Assembly (NCBI RefSeq): GCF_001704415.2
Contig: NC_030817.1
Span: forward strand, 54,917,550 to 54,981,549
Length of the DNA: 64,000 nt
Direction: 5' to 3'
Origin: Capra hircus
Taxonomy: Eukaryota > Chordata > Mammalia > Artiodactyla > Bovidae
Part shown: piece by piece, positions 24,658 through 35,835 of the stretch
How the letters are laid out: each line of letters begins with the position of its first letter
Position numbering within the stretch: position 1 is the first letter of the stretch
Notes under the pieces: generated by a model
Seen by the model: only the letters and a program-made list of their open reading frames with translations
Databases searched by the model: none
Told to the model about the DNA's origin: nothing
Translations under genes and position numbers: made by a program

Positions 24658-26292
24658 CAGTTCAGTTCAGTCGCTCAGTCGTGTCCGACTCTGCGACCCC
24701 ATGAATAGCAGCACGCCAGGCCTCCCTGTTCATCACCATCTCCCGGAGTTCACTAAGACTCATGTCCATCGAGTCAGTGATGCCATCCAACCATCTCATC
24801 CTCTGTCGTCCCCTTCTCCTCCTGCCCTCAATCCCTCCCAGCATCACAGTCTTTTCCAATGAGTCAACTCTTCGCATGAGGTGGCCAAAGTACTGGAGTT
24901 TCAGCTTCAGCATCAGTCCCTCCAAAGAAATCCCAGGGTTGATCTCCTTCAGAATGGACTGGTTGGATCTCCTTGCAGTCCAAGGGACTCTCAAGAGTCT
25001 TCTCCAACACCACAGTTCAAAAGCATCAATTCTTCGGCGCTCAGCCTTCTTCACAGTCCAACTCTCACATCCATACATGACCAAAGGAAAAACCATAGCC
25101 TTGACTAGACAGACCTTAGTCGGCAAAGTAATGTCTCTGCTTCTGAATATGTTATCTAGGTTGGTCATAACTTTTCTTTCAAGGAGTAAGCATCTTTTAA
25201 TTTCATGGCTGCAGTCACCATCTGTGGTGATTTTGGAGCCCCCCAAAATAAAGTCTGACACTGTTTCCACTGTTTCCGCATCTACTTCCCATGAAGTGAT
25301 GGGACCGGATGCCATGATCTTCGTTTTCTGAATGTTGAGCCTTAAGCCAACTTTTTCACTCTCCTCTTTCACGTTCATCAAGAGGCTTTTTAGTTCCTCT
25401 TCACTTTCTGCCATAAGGGTGGTATCATCTGCATATCTGAGGTTATTGATATTTCTCCCAGCAATCTTGATTCCAGGTTGTGTTTCTCCCAGTCCAGTGT
25501 TTCTCACGTTGTACTCTGCATGTAAGTTAATAAGCAGGGTGACAATATACAGTCTTGACATACTCCTTTTCCTATTTGGAACCAGTCTATTGTTCCATGT
25601 CCAGTTCTAACTGTTGCTGCCTGACCTGCATACAGATTTCTCAAGAGGCAGGTTAGGTGGTCTGGTATTCCCATCTCTTTCAGAATTTTCCACAGTTTAT
25701 TGTGATCCACACAGTCAAGGCTTTGGCATAGTCAATAAAGCAGAAATAGATGTTTTTCTGGAACTCTCTTGCTTTTTCCATGGAAAAGATAAGAAAGCCT
25801 TCTTCAGCGATCAATGCAAAGAAATAGAGGAAAACAACAGAATGGGAAAGACTAGAGATCTCTTCAAGAAAATTAGAGATACCAAGGGAACATTTCATGC
25901 AAAGATGGGCTCGATAAAGGACAGAAGTGGGATGGACCTAACAGAAGCAGAAGATATTAGGAAGAGGTGGCAAGAATACACAGAAGAATTGTACAAAAAA
26001 GATCTTCACGACCCAGATAATCATGATGACGTGATCACTCATCTAGAGCCAGACATCCTGGAATGTGAAGTCAAGTGGGTCTTAGAAAGCATCACTACGA
26101 ACAAAGCTAGGGGAGGTGATGGAATTCCAGTTGAGCTATTTCAAATCCTGAAAGATGATGCTGTGAAAGTGCTGCACTCAATATGCCAGCAAATTTGGAA
26201 AACTCAGCAGTGGCCACAGGACTGGAAAAGGTCAGTTTTCATTCCAATCCCAAAGAATGGCAACACCAAAGAATGCCCAAACTACCACACAA
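24658..26292 (-). mobile_element. BovB LINE with 5' inversion and intact target-site duplication
   Basis: The antisense 3' part (24658 to about 25781) holds a 299-codon open stretch (25561-24662) with YADDTTLM and the BovB C-terminus. From about 25783 the plus strand reads the upstream part: KDKKAFFSDQCKEIEENNRM, LTEAEDIRKRWQEYTEELYK, SVFIPIPKNGNTKECPNY. The 11-bp repeat ttgtacatttt (24647-24657 and 26293-26303) brackets the whole, so both halves arrived in one event. It lies in the intron after exon 23. Confidence 0.95.
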
Positions 26293-26335
26293 TTGTACAT
26301 TTTAGGAGCCAGTTATATTAAAGGAAAATTATTAC

Positions 26336-26500
26336 CTCTGAAGAAGCAATATAGTTCCATTTATTAGTTGGCAGTGAGCCATCAGATGCAATTTCACCAA
26401 CTTCTAGTTCTAATGATGACTTGTTCTCAATGGTATAAAAGGGAGTCAAAGTAACTATTCGTGTAAGATTAAAACTGCTCATTTTGATGCTGACACCCAC
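26336..26500 (-). CDS. VPS13C: VPS13C window exon 23 (165 nt), VAB repeat 5
   Basis: Reads VGVSIKMSSFNL, RIVTLTPFYTIENKSSLEL (fifth VAB Asn) and ASDGSLPTNKWNYIASSE. Phase 0 at both ends. A 1.6-kb BovB insertion, including its target duplication, ends about 32 bp beyond the donor. Confidence 0.98.
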
Positions 26501-27221
26501 CTGTGGAAAGGAAACAAACAAGTTTATCATTTCCCAGTACTTTACACAGCTTGAAACACACACAGCTATTCACTCACAGTCTTTTTCAAGTATTTTAAAA
26601 TAGATTTCTTAAATAAAGTAACTAAAAAGAACCATATTCCATGACTATCTTCTCACTAAGAAGAAAAATTTCAGTTCCTTAGTCTGGGACCAGCGGAAAC
26701 CAATTCAAGAAATATCTATCAGTAATTTAACTAATGATGACTTATAATAACAAACTTAATATTTAAAAATTCTGTACTTTTTCACAGTCCAAAATAAATT
26801 GTTTTAAAATCAGTGTACCCTTTCCTTCGCTGCTTTATTCTCTCTGCTATCAATAAAATGAAATAAAAATTTCAATGAGGTAATAAAACAACTAGTATCA
26901 GATTATTCAAATTGTTGCAGTGAAATTTAAGATTTAAGACATTTTGGCAGGGAGTGGTATGGAATGTGGATTCTAGTAATTCTGTGTATTTACCAAATTC
27001 CTTCCTTAAAGGTATTCAAATCACTGTCTTAAACTCTGACAAATTTAGGCTTTGCTTTGATACTAACTGTACTAGAAATAAATAGACAGACATAACATAA
27101 TAGTAGACATCCTCCATGTAATACCCTGAATTCACATTTCTATACCCCTGAGGATTTCCAGCTTATTTAGTGAAGAAAATGTGAATGAAATCAGAGGTAA
27201 ATAAGCAAGCAAAAACCTTAC

Positions 27222-27326
27222 CAGGTATTCCATGTTGTTGGCAGGACACTTCACACATCCATAACTTCCCACTGTATCCAATGAAAAACCACTGGACCAC
27301 GAACTAGTTGAAATTTTTAATTGTAC
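27222..27326 (-). CDS. VPS13C: VPS13C window exon 22 (105 nt)
   Basis: Thirty-five codons: VQLKISTSSWSSGFSLD, then SLDTVGSYGCVKCP and NNMEYL. VPS13A has FSIDTVGSHGAVKC here. Phase 0 at both ends, donor gtaagg. Confidence 0.98.
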
Positions 27327-27724
27327 CTACACCAGAGAACACAGACAATCATATAAGAAATCTAAAACACTGTATTAATTTTATTTGATGGATAGGTGCT
27401 AGACCACTAGACATTTATTTAATAACATGAGACAAAGAAAAGTATTATCAAAGGCATGCTGCAAGTGGGTAAAGAAGCACAGGAACTCTAGGGGACAATA
27501 CAATAAAAGCAGAGCTCTAAACTTCCCTTTGCATTCATCTCTGCGATGAGTATAATGAATTTAAAGCTGTATACCAATGAGAACTTCTGTTACTTAGGAA
27601 GGAATTAAAATGTAAAGCGATATTTTCCAGTGTCAGGTTTTTGATACAGAGCTAATGAATTCTTAAAATTTTAGCACACACAGGGAATTTATGCTTTTAT
27701 TATTCAGCAAACAATGAAAAGTTG

Positions 27725-28380
27725 TGATAAGAGAATGGAAGACACAATACCTGTCCTCAGTAAGCTTCCAACTAAACAGAGACAGGAAATACACACTAAT
27801 AATTATAATGCAAGACTTAATGTGATAACAGCCACATAAGAGGGATAAAATCCTATCAAACTGACGGGATAAAAAGCTTACTTATGGCTATGGGAAAAGG
27901 TAAAGTTATACAGAAGAAATCTAATTCTGCTCCTCTATTAACCTCCATCTACCCAGCAGATGATAAAAACCTGAGTATAACCAAAGGTCAGACACATAAA
28001 CAGGTACAATATCAAGCATTAATCAACACTTTATGACAGAGGTTCTCAAAGTATGGTCCCAGGCCCTACTCAGACTACTGAACTGCACTATGGGGGCCTG
28101 GCTCAGCAGTCTGTTTTCAAAGCCCTCTAGGTGACTCTGTTGCACACTGAGATTGAGATTGAGAAGCACTGCTCTAACAGAACATGCATGGGATATCTAG
28201 CTCTGCTTTAGAGGATCAGAAAATCTTTCACACCTGTCAGGCTGGAGCAGAATGTCAAAGCATGAACAGTGATAACGAGAAAACAAGAAGCAGACAGGGA
28301 AAGCGTAGGGCAAAAGACATTCTAAGCAGGTGCAGCTACACAAAAGCCCAGAGGTGAGCAATATAAAGATGTGAGTTTGC
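27725..28380. repeat. Ancient repeat of unassigned family, split by the MER5A
   Basis: The phrases tacctgtcctcagtaagctt, then (after the MER5A) agcagacagggaaagcg and gcaaaagacattctaagcag resemble an old mammalian interspersed repeat. A similar stretch lies at 43915-44345 (cttgatcttagtaagctt, gaaggcattctagatggag). I cannot name the family. Confidence 0.35.
28035..28178 (+). repeat. MER5A hAT-Charlie relic
   Basis: Nearly full MER5A pattern: aggttctcaaagtatggtcc, ctactgaactgcactatggg, gccctctaggtgactctgtt and gagattgagaagcactgctc. Confidence 0.85.
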
Positions 28381-28744
28381 AAAGGAAAGAAACAACCAGA
28401 GCAAAAAGGATCAGATCAGGCCTTAGGCTTTGTTTTTCTCTTGAAGGCCCACCTTAATCCTTCATACATATGAGGCTCAGTTAAAACAAACCAAATTCAA
28501 CGGCTCTCTCTTTTGAAACCCCATTGCATCACCGGTAACCTACATAAAGTCAAGCTTTCCACTTGACACTATGTCAAGAACAGAAGTAATTCTAGGGGCA
28601 CTGGAGAAAAAGATACCCCAGCCTTGGGACACTATTGTTGTTAGTTCCTAATACCCCACTTAATCATGTATTCCTTAAAAGTAGTCTTGGATCTAATACA
28701 TACCAGTGACACTGAATAATTTGTTTTTATCAACAAAAACACAC

Positions 28745-29134
28745 CTTATTTTTACTAAAAATGTTCTTCTTCTTGAAAGAGAATAAAACAATATCCCTAA
28801 AATCAGCTGGATGTTTCACATGCGTATCTTCTGCACGATACTGGAGAACCCGAGAAGTCTTGTTGATTAGCCAGTAGGGACTGAAAATGGAGAGCTCCAT
28901 CTGGCTGCCAATTCGCTTGACATGTATCGACAGGTCAACTGTCAACGTTTCTGCGGAGTCAGAAGAAAAACACACAAGGAAGAATTCGGGAAGTGTATTG
29001 CATATACGGAAATGTCCACTCCAGTTTTTGCCCTGATATTTCACCAGAACTAATTCCATTATTTCTCCACTGATTCGTGAATGTAGAACATTGGCTGTAC
29101 TGCCTTCGGTCAGCTCATGAGTTTCTGCTGTTCC
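28745..29134 (-). CDS. VPS13C: VPS13C window exon 21 (390 nt), VAB repeat 4
   Basis: The longest exon here, 130 codons: GTAETHELTEGSTANVLHS, MELVLVKYQGKNWSGHFR, VDLSIHVKRIG and SIFSPYWLINKTSRVLQYR (LIN is the fourth VAB Asn), then HVKHPADFRDIVLFSFKK. Phase 0 at both ends. The FSPYWLINKT signature is diagnostic for VPS13 proteins. Confidence 0.99.
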
Positions 29135-29650
29135 CTAAAAACAAACAAAAACTAAATTTGCTTACCAATTTTTAAAAAATCTCTGCAATAACTTCCCTTA
29201 TACAAATACTAAATTACCTACCAGATTCACATTAACTGAGAAGTCTTCAAGGTACCATCTTTACGTACTATGAATATCCAACAATTACTAAGGACTAAAA
29301 AGAAAACACTGTATCATAGCCAAAGGCAGAAGTTGTCATTCAGCCATTAGCAGGCCAATGGCTGTTAGTTTTGAGAAAAAGTCAGACCCATGTCAAGAAT
29401 CTAAGGCTGGATTCAAGAACACTGGCTATTTCCATTAAGAGATATGTCATTACACGAGCCACATAACAGCCTGTGCTTCAGCTTCATCCTTTATTCACAT
29501 TCTACACTTAATGGTTCTCATACAAATAAAAGAAGGAAAGTGATGTCAAACTATTCTGACAAGCTATCTAAGGTGCAACTACTTTATAAATGAGTAATGG
29601 CAATATAATAAACTAGGCTTCCTTACCGACAGCTTCTGTTGTATAAATAC

Positions 29651-29862
29651 TACTTGAAAATGAAAGTGAAGTAGCTCAGTTCTGTCCAACTCTTTGCAAC
29701 CCCATGGACTACAGCCTGCCAGGCTCCTCCACCCGTGGGATTTTTTTCAGGCAAGGATACTGGAGAGGGTTGCCATTTCCTTCTCCAAGGGATCTTCCTG
29801 ACCCAGGGATCACATCTGGGTCTCCTGTGCTGCAGGCAGACTCTTTACTGTCTGAGCAAGAG
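29651..29862 (-). mobile_element. Bov-tA SINE, antisense
   Basis: agtagctcagttctgtccaa, ccccatggactacagcctgc, gacccagggatcacatctgg, and ctttactgtctgagcaag at the tRNA-like head. Confidence 0.92.
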
Positions 29863-30200
29863 CTTACTCAATAAATACCACCTAGTTCATCTAGTTAATT
29901 TTAGTCTCCACAAGTCATGGGTGGCTTCTTGTTACACATAGAAAATTAATTTAGGTTCCAAACATTTTTCAGATTTTTGTATTTTGAAATGTTGCGGCAT
30001 GAACAAATTTAAAAGCATTTACTATACTTCATTACTAGAAAATGTTCCCTAATATTTCTTAGGACAGACAGTAATTATTTTTTGGTTCATCTTGACCCAA
30101 ATAGTCATCACTTTAAAATAAATTTGAACTAAATAATCATCACTTTAAAAACTAAATGAATTCTGAACTTCATTAAATTGATCGCAGTCATTCTGACGTA

Positions 30201-30256
30201 GGGGGCATGGGGGGGGGGGGAGAGAGGGGGGGGGGGGGGGGGTATGTTGAACCATA

Positions 30257-30288
<32 letters not shown>
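30201..30288. repeat. Poly-G runs followed by poly-A run
   Basis: G12 at 30209-30220 and G17 at 30226-30242, separated by agaga, then A27 at 30262-30288. The transcribed strand is therefore C-rich then T-rich in the VPS13C pre-mRNA. Run lengths in such tracts are easily miscounted. Confidence 0.9.
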
Positions 30289-30427
30289 TTTAAAAAAATA
30301 AGATTAACTTCATAATAAATTAAGATGAAGTATTTTCTCACTGGTGCTTTCCTGTACTTTAGCTAAGAGAACTGTACTTAGATAATAAAGAGATGATTAA
30401 AATTATTAATTTATAGCAGATGCAGCA

Positions 30428-30655
30428 GAGTTCAGGGGTGAAGAACAAGGAATCACATTGCTTCGGTTCAAATCTCAGTTCTACCATTTATTAGATGCAG
30501 GATTCTGAGTCTGTCACTTAACCCCCCTGTGACTCAGTTTCCTCATCTGTAAAATAGGTCAAATAATAGCAACTTCTTTGGGAAATTATTGTATGGACTA
30601 AATAATGCATGTAAAATACATGAACTAGTGGCTGGCACAAAGTAGATGCTATGCC
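30428..30655 (+). repeat. MIR SINE, near full length
   Basis: Has ggttcaaatctcagttctac (tRNA-like B box), gactcagtttcctcatctgt, aaaataggtcaaataatagc and gtggctggcacaaagtagat, the full MIR order. Confidence 0.92.
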
Positions 30656-30799
30656 AATTTTTGTTATTATTATTACTATTAAAGCATTACAAGTATGTGA
30701 TGTAAAACACTGACCTCAACAAAAATACCACTTGAAAAAAAAAAGAATTCATTCCATGCAATAATAAAAGTCAAACAAAATGCAAAACAGAGGGCATAT

Positions 30800-30905
30800 A
30801 TGTATACTTATGGCTGACGCATGTTGATGTATGGCAGAAACCAATACAATATTGTAAAGCAACTATGCTTCAATTAAAAATAAATAAAATTTTTTTAAAA
30901 TGCAA
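30800..30905 (+). repeat. L1 3' tail
   Basis: tatacttatggctgacgcat, gttgatgtatggcagaaacc, atattgtaaagcaactatgc and an AT-rich tail. Ends about 10 bp from the exon 20 boundary. Confidence 0.8.
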
Positions 30906-30914
30906 AAGACATAC

Positions 30915-31209
30915 CTCGAGTAAGTATCTTAGAGAATATGGGAGAAAATTTCGCAAGGTGACAGTAGGGTAAAGGTGAATGATGTAAGCTGGATCCCAGT
31001 CTTCCCACTGTGCACTTATATAGCTCAATTCATCAGGCACAGCAACTGTGTTGACTATGAGAGGTAAGAAGTTCATTTCTGTTGACGGACACTGCAGCAT
31101 GCATCTGACTTCTTTGCTCCGATGAAGCTCTTCCTTCCAGGAAATGTAAGTGGTGGACTCTTTGTACTGATTCTCTAAGATACCAGCTGGCTGAATGAAT
31201 AACTGACAT
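30915..31209 (-). CDS. VPS13C: VPS13C window exon 20 (295 nt), VAB repeat 3
   Basis: Reads CQLFIQPAGILENQYKEST, the KEELHRSKEVRCMLQCPS segment, and YIIHLYPTVTLRNFLPYSLR, where LRN is the third conserved VAB Asn. It ends LLE in phase 0. An L1 3' tail ends only about 10 bp from the donor. Confidence 0.98.
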
Positions 31210-31294
31210 CTAAACAAAAAAACAAAGTGGGAAAAAATTTTTTACTGAGAACTTAAGAAAAAGAATTCAACTGACTCTTCTTGATGACTCTACA

Positions 31295-31400
31295 AGACAA
31301 GTACTCTTATTCCTATTTCTATAGATAAGAAAAACAAAGCTAAGAAAAGTTAAGAAACTTGCCCAAAGTCACACAGCTGACTCTGGAGGCACCTTCTGAG
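31295..31400 (-). repeat. MIR SINE fragment, antisense
   Basis: tatagataagaaaaacaaag, then aagaaacttgcccaaagtca and cacagctgactctgg, the reverse MIR core. Confidence 0.75.
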
Positions 31401-31711
31401 AAAAACTGCTCTGTAAAAAATGACAACTAAAAAAAAAAGTTAATTTCAAATACAAAGACAATCTAATAAGTTTCATAAAATTCTGAAACATCAAACACAC
31501 AATGAAAAGTTTCATTTGGCAAATTCAATAATAATATAAATATATTTCTCCATATGTCTTAAAATTGGATTTTATAGATCTTTAGATAGTAAGAATTATT
31601 GTTATTGTAGAATACAGATGTTTTACTTTTTTCCCAGAATATAGATGCTAATTCACAGAATTAAAAATATATATAATGAATCTAGTTTAATATATTCAAG
31701 GAAGTATCTAC

Positions 31712-31833
31712 CTATATGAATCTAAAGGAACATGGAACTCCTCTTCAGGTCTGGCTATTCCAATGCGCTCCAACAGCTTCACATTCTTAACATATTTATA
31801 GATGATGAAAGCAATAGAAAAATGGTTTTTAAT
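31712..31833 (-). CDS. VPS13C: VPS13C window exon 19 (122 nt), VAB repeat 2
   Basis: Starts IKNHFSIAFIIYK, the second Asn-bearing VAB repeat (VPS13A: IRNHFSVPLSVY), then LLERIGIARPEEEFHVPLDS. Ends in phase 2 with an Arg codon split to exon 20. Confidence 0.97.
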
Positions 31834-31999
31834 CTGTTGGACAAAAAACATACAAGTTGCTTAAAAATATGTAGACATTCAAAAAGAAAACTGTGAGCTG
31901 CAAACAATTATATTTAGATCTAAAAAATTTCAAGCCCCAAACTGGAAGATATTTTTAGGTAATTGAAAACTTTTATTTATTTAAGTGCTATATATCTGA

Positions 32000-32830
32000 A
32001 ACTTGCTGTTAAATGGAAGCTAAGAATTATTAGGATATTCACATGTTCACATACGACATGCTGAATTTTAGTATATATTATAATCTTTCAAATATATATT
32101 AATCGTTGAAGACTTCAGCCATAATATTTTCTTCATTATAACCTTTTCTCAAAGTACTATATGACTAAACACAAAAGGATAGCAAAGGAAAAATGAGGTA
32201 AATAAATATGGTGTAGTTCTTCCTTAACTTCAATGTAATATAGGTAGGACCTAATAGCCAAGAGAGAGACAACAATGACCAGAAGCTCAAATCCTTTCAT
32301 TTTCATCTAATTTTATAGGTAAGAAGAAATGTTCTTTTGCTGACCATACGCTGAATCTATTACAACACACAGAAAAAGAAAAATTAATAGTCTTAAAAGT
32401 GAAAAAAATATTTATACAGATTAACATGCTAAATTATTTTTTCTGGGGAGATCATTCCAATATTCCTTCACACATACTTAAAAAATACAATACAAAGAGA
32501 ATGGAATATAATCTTATTTGACCACTAGCTATTATTATAATACTCCCCAGTTTTGAATCTTCCAAGGAATAGACAAAAAGTTTCATTAATTTTAAACACA
32601 GGAGACAACAATAATCGACTTTAAACTAACAAAAGCATTTTATGAGCTATTTAAAATGAAGAATGTTACAAAAGTAAGTTGGACAGGAATCAGCAGCCAA
32701 TTTAAACTATTATTTATTTCTGAAAATCAATAATGACCTACAATAAAATGAAGTTTTATTATATTCCCACGGTCAGCCAAGTGATTTTATATTTCTTGAT
32801 ATACTATAAGGAACACAATTCACTTAATGC
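32000..32830. other. AT-rich intron, nothing recognised
   Basis: Intron between exons 18 and 19. No recognisable exon, repeat or RNA. Confidence 0.5.
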
Positions 32831-32835
32831 ATTAC

Positions 32836-32996
32836 CTGGAGAGGCGAACGAACGGTAATTACTTTATTCCCTTCAGTTGCATCAATCTGTACCACGAGTG
32901 AGTCAAAATGACTGGTATTGGGATTCCATACATTATACAGCCGCCGTCCAGGTCTGGCAACTGGGACTTTGGTCACTTCTGTATATCCATGAGGTG
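32836..32996 (-). CDS. VPS13C: VPS13C window exon 18 (161 nt)
   Basis: Starts APHGYTEVTKVPVARPGRRL and ends VVQIDATEGNKVITVRSPLQ. VPS13A carries VGRRLYTVRH and GSKKVTIRSPVQ at the same place. Ends on a codon boundary, donor gtaatg. Confidence 0.98.
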
Positions 32997-33609
32997 CTAA
33001 GGCAGAGCATTCCAAATATTAATTTACATAAACTTTTATAAGACAGAATCAACAGCAGCACCTCAAAATAACAGCAAGCGTATTTTTTCTCATGACTAGA
33101 AATGATGACTACACAAAATTCTTGTCTAAGACACAGGAGCTAACACAGGAAACTATTTATTATTATAACATTTTCTGACCCAAAACAATTTCTCCTGAGG
33201 GGGAGGTTTTGTATGTATTAAAACAAACAAGACCCAGTTCGTTCCTTATTTTCCCAACTCCATAAAACAATAAAAATCATCTTGTTTCCTGAAATGGTGA
33301 TAATTACTGTCAACATTCTGAGACATCTGAATATAGTTACTTTCACTCCTCACTGAACTCCCAACTTTTCTGAAGCATATGACATACTGCACTATTTAAG
33401 CATATAGAGATAATTTAGTTCTTTAAGGTAATTTTTAAATTAATAAAGTTTAATTTTCTCAAGTTTAGAGAAAGAAAACAAAAGTTTTTCAACTATTTGT
33501 TTCAAGCCTTTAGAAATCTGCAGTAAAAATATTTTTCCATATTTTACCAAAAACAGGCTGATATCAGTACTTCTAAAGATGCCCTTAAAAATAAAATAAT
33601 ACAGCATAC

Positions 33610-33874
33610 CAAAGGTCAAGGAGAAGAGGGAGCTCTCTTGACGGCTGAGTATAGACAGTTTCCCTTGACGTGAAGGTTCCATAGTGGCATATTCCAATTC
33701 CAGAGTCTGACCAGCATCAACATCACACACATCACTTTTCTCAGGGCAGCCCATCACTCTGAGATTATGATTGGGCTGCACCTTAATGGGAACACCTACA
33801 GAATTTGTTACTGTAAAAGGAGCCCTGTCTTTTAAAGAGTAGTCAAAAGTAGAAGCAGTGCCCTCTGAAAAACC
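33610..33874 (-). CDS. VPS13C: VPS13C window exon 17 (265 nt), start of VAB domain
   Basis: Reads GFSEGTASTFDYSLKDRAP, then FTVTNSVGVPIKV, the first of six Asn-containing repeats that make up the VPS13 adaptor-binding (VAB) domain. It continues with LRVMGCPEKSD and LSILSRQESSLFSLTF. Ends in phase 1. Confidence 0.97.
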
Positions 33875-34043
33875 CTGCAAAGGAACACAACATCACGATT
33901 AAATGTTTGCAAACTACAGGTTTTTTTTTAAAAACTAAATTATGACGTGTTTTTTAGAAATTAATGCTGATGACACACAAAAATAACACACACGTTTCAA
34001 TTTAAATTCCATTTGACATACTGCAACCAAGAACTAAACATAC

Positions 34044-34199
34044 TTTTGCTAAATTGTTGAAAACATTAAGACAGCTTTTGGATATTGTTATATTCATTGT
34101 ATCTCCTGAAGAAATATCAACTTCTGTTTGTGGCTCAGGAAGTGCAGTAAAATCATCTCCTGGCATCAAAGTTTTATCTTGGACTGGATTCTTCTTTAC
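34044..34199 (-). CDS. VPS13C: VPS13C window exon 16 (156 nt)
   Basis: Fifty-two codons: VKKNPVQDKTLMPGDDF, then EVDISSGDTMNITISKS and SCLNVFNNLAK. The NITISKSCLNVFNNL stretch matches the NITLSKCGLVMLNNLV region of VPS13A just before the adaptor-binding domain. Phase 0 at both ends, donor gtatgt. Confidence 0.97.
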
Positions 34200-35088
34200 C
34201 TACGAGGGTAAATACATAACATACAAACTTCTCAGCCAATGAATAATAAAATTAAAATATTCTTGATAGAGTTAAATTCTTCTAACTTTGTCACTTAATA
34301 TCAAGGCTCCTCAAAATTCTCAAACATATTCAGTGCTTCACCTTGACTTAGCACAGATCAACATTCTTTCTTTCAGTGAGTAATCCACACACAGGGAAAT
34401 GTTTAGAACTGTGCCATGGAAGCACTCCAAGTAAGTTACGATAGTTGTCACTCGTCTATCCTCTACAGAAAGCTATTTACCTTGTGCTACCTGACTGACT
34501 GGTCACTTTATGCTGATGAACTTCCTAAGAAGACACTGAAATCTAAACTGATCTGCACTGGAAGTAACACCTGGAACTTTTTCAATTTTTTACCAGTAGT
34601 ACCTATAAATAAGTAATACAATAAGCTTCCAATCAGCCATCAGACTCCATCATAGCTTTTATTCTAAAGGCATTTCAAAAATCTTATAAAACTTTCTTTG
34701 TTAGCCCACCCACACCAAAGAAGGCTAGGTCAGAAATATTATTTCTACTTTACTGAGAGGAAATTGGGACATAGGTTAAGTGACTGCGCATCTTTAAAAT
34801 AAGAAATGGCTGAACTAATTTCAATGCCTCACACTTGAGTCAGGCTGCCCCAGAGAGATGTGATGGGATCATTTGTGAAGGGTATAAAAGTATGCTCCTG
34901 TTAATCTAGAAAGACGGGCTTCAGTATCTAGGACTCTGAAGGGTTTTCAAGAAGTACCATAACGAGGTAACATAAAGAATTCACGAACCAGGAGAGCAGT
35001 TCTTGAGTCTTTTGGTGTCTGAAAATGATAGAGATTCACTTATGTGGGTTACTATCTATCGGTATGTACTCTATGAGAAACTAAAGCT

Positions 35089-35212
35089 GTTGCTGCTACT
35101 CAGGCACTCAGTCACGTCCAGCTCTTTGTGACCCCATGGACTGTAGTACAGCGGTCTTCCCTGCCCTTCACTATCTCCTGGAGTTTGCTCACATTCATGT
35201 CAATTGATTCTA
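35089..35212 (-). mobile_element. BovB 3'-end fragment, antisense
   Basis: ggcactcagtcacgtccagc, ccccatggactgtagtacag and tatctcctggagtttgctca match the end of the window's other BovB copies. Confidence 0.85.
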
Positions 35213-35334
35213 AAAAAACTAAAAACTGAGAAATTTTTAAATATTCATTTAAAACTAACAATTACATGTTAATAATATTTTAATGAAAAATAACTGTTAA
35301 AAATACATAGTGAGAAGGGCATTTACAAATCTCT

Positions 35335-35570
35335 TTAGGGCAAACCTCAGGAGAAGACAGATGGATAGTCAAAATGGATAACCAACAAGGACCTACTGTA
35401 TAGCACATGGGACTTCACTCAATGTTATGTGGCAGCCTGGATGGGAGGGGAGTTTGAGGGAGAATGAATACGTGTATGCGTATGGCTGAGTCCCTTTGCT
35501 GTTCACCTGAGATTATCACAACATTGTTAACTGGCTATACCCCAATACAAAATAAAAAGTTAAAAAAAAA
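35335..35570 (+). repeat. L1 3' UTR fragment
   Basis: gataaccaacaaggacctac, tgtatagcacatgggacttc, tatggctgagtccctttgct, caacattgttaactggctat and an A-rich end, the L1 3' terminus. Confidence 0.85.
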
Positions 35571-35835
35571 TAGAAGACAGGTGGTCTCTCATTTCTAATT
35601 CTGTATACAATCTGTTGCAAAATTACATGTTCTTTGGAAAATTCCACTGTTTGCTTATGAGAGAATGCGAATGAAAATGACATACAATGACTGGATGTTA
35701 TTATGAAAAGAATTTTGATCCCAGTATCCTCTAACAGGGTCTCAAGGATCCTGGACTACATCTTAAGAATCTCTGAACCTTCTGAAAGAATATATATAAA
35801 TTAATGTACATAATGATATTTTATGATTTCCTTAC

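Noticed and set aside
24762..25610. Plus-strand open frames of 92 to 189 codons
   Set aside because: They are antisense shadows of the BovB coding sequence on the minus strand. The same recurs at 7984-8845, 16351-16957, 22740-23708, 44903-45684 and 49781-50533.
25614..26321. 235-codon plus-strand open frame as a host gene
   Set aside because: After its first third it is BovB coding sequence from the 5'-inverted half of the element. The first third is antisense BovB read across the inversion junction.
30129..30341. 70-codon minus-strand open frame with Pro and Phe runs
   Set aside because: It is translation of the poly-G and poly-A tracts.
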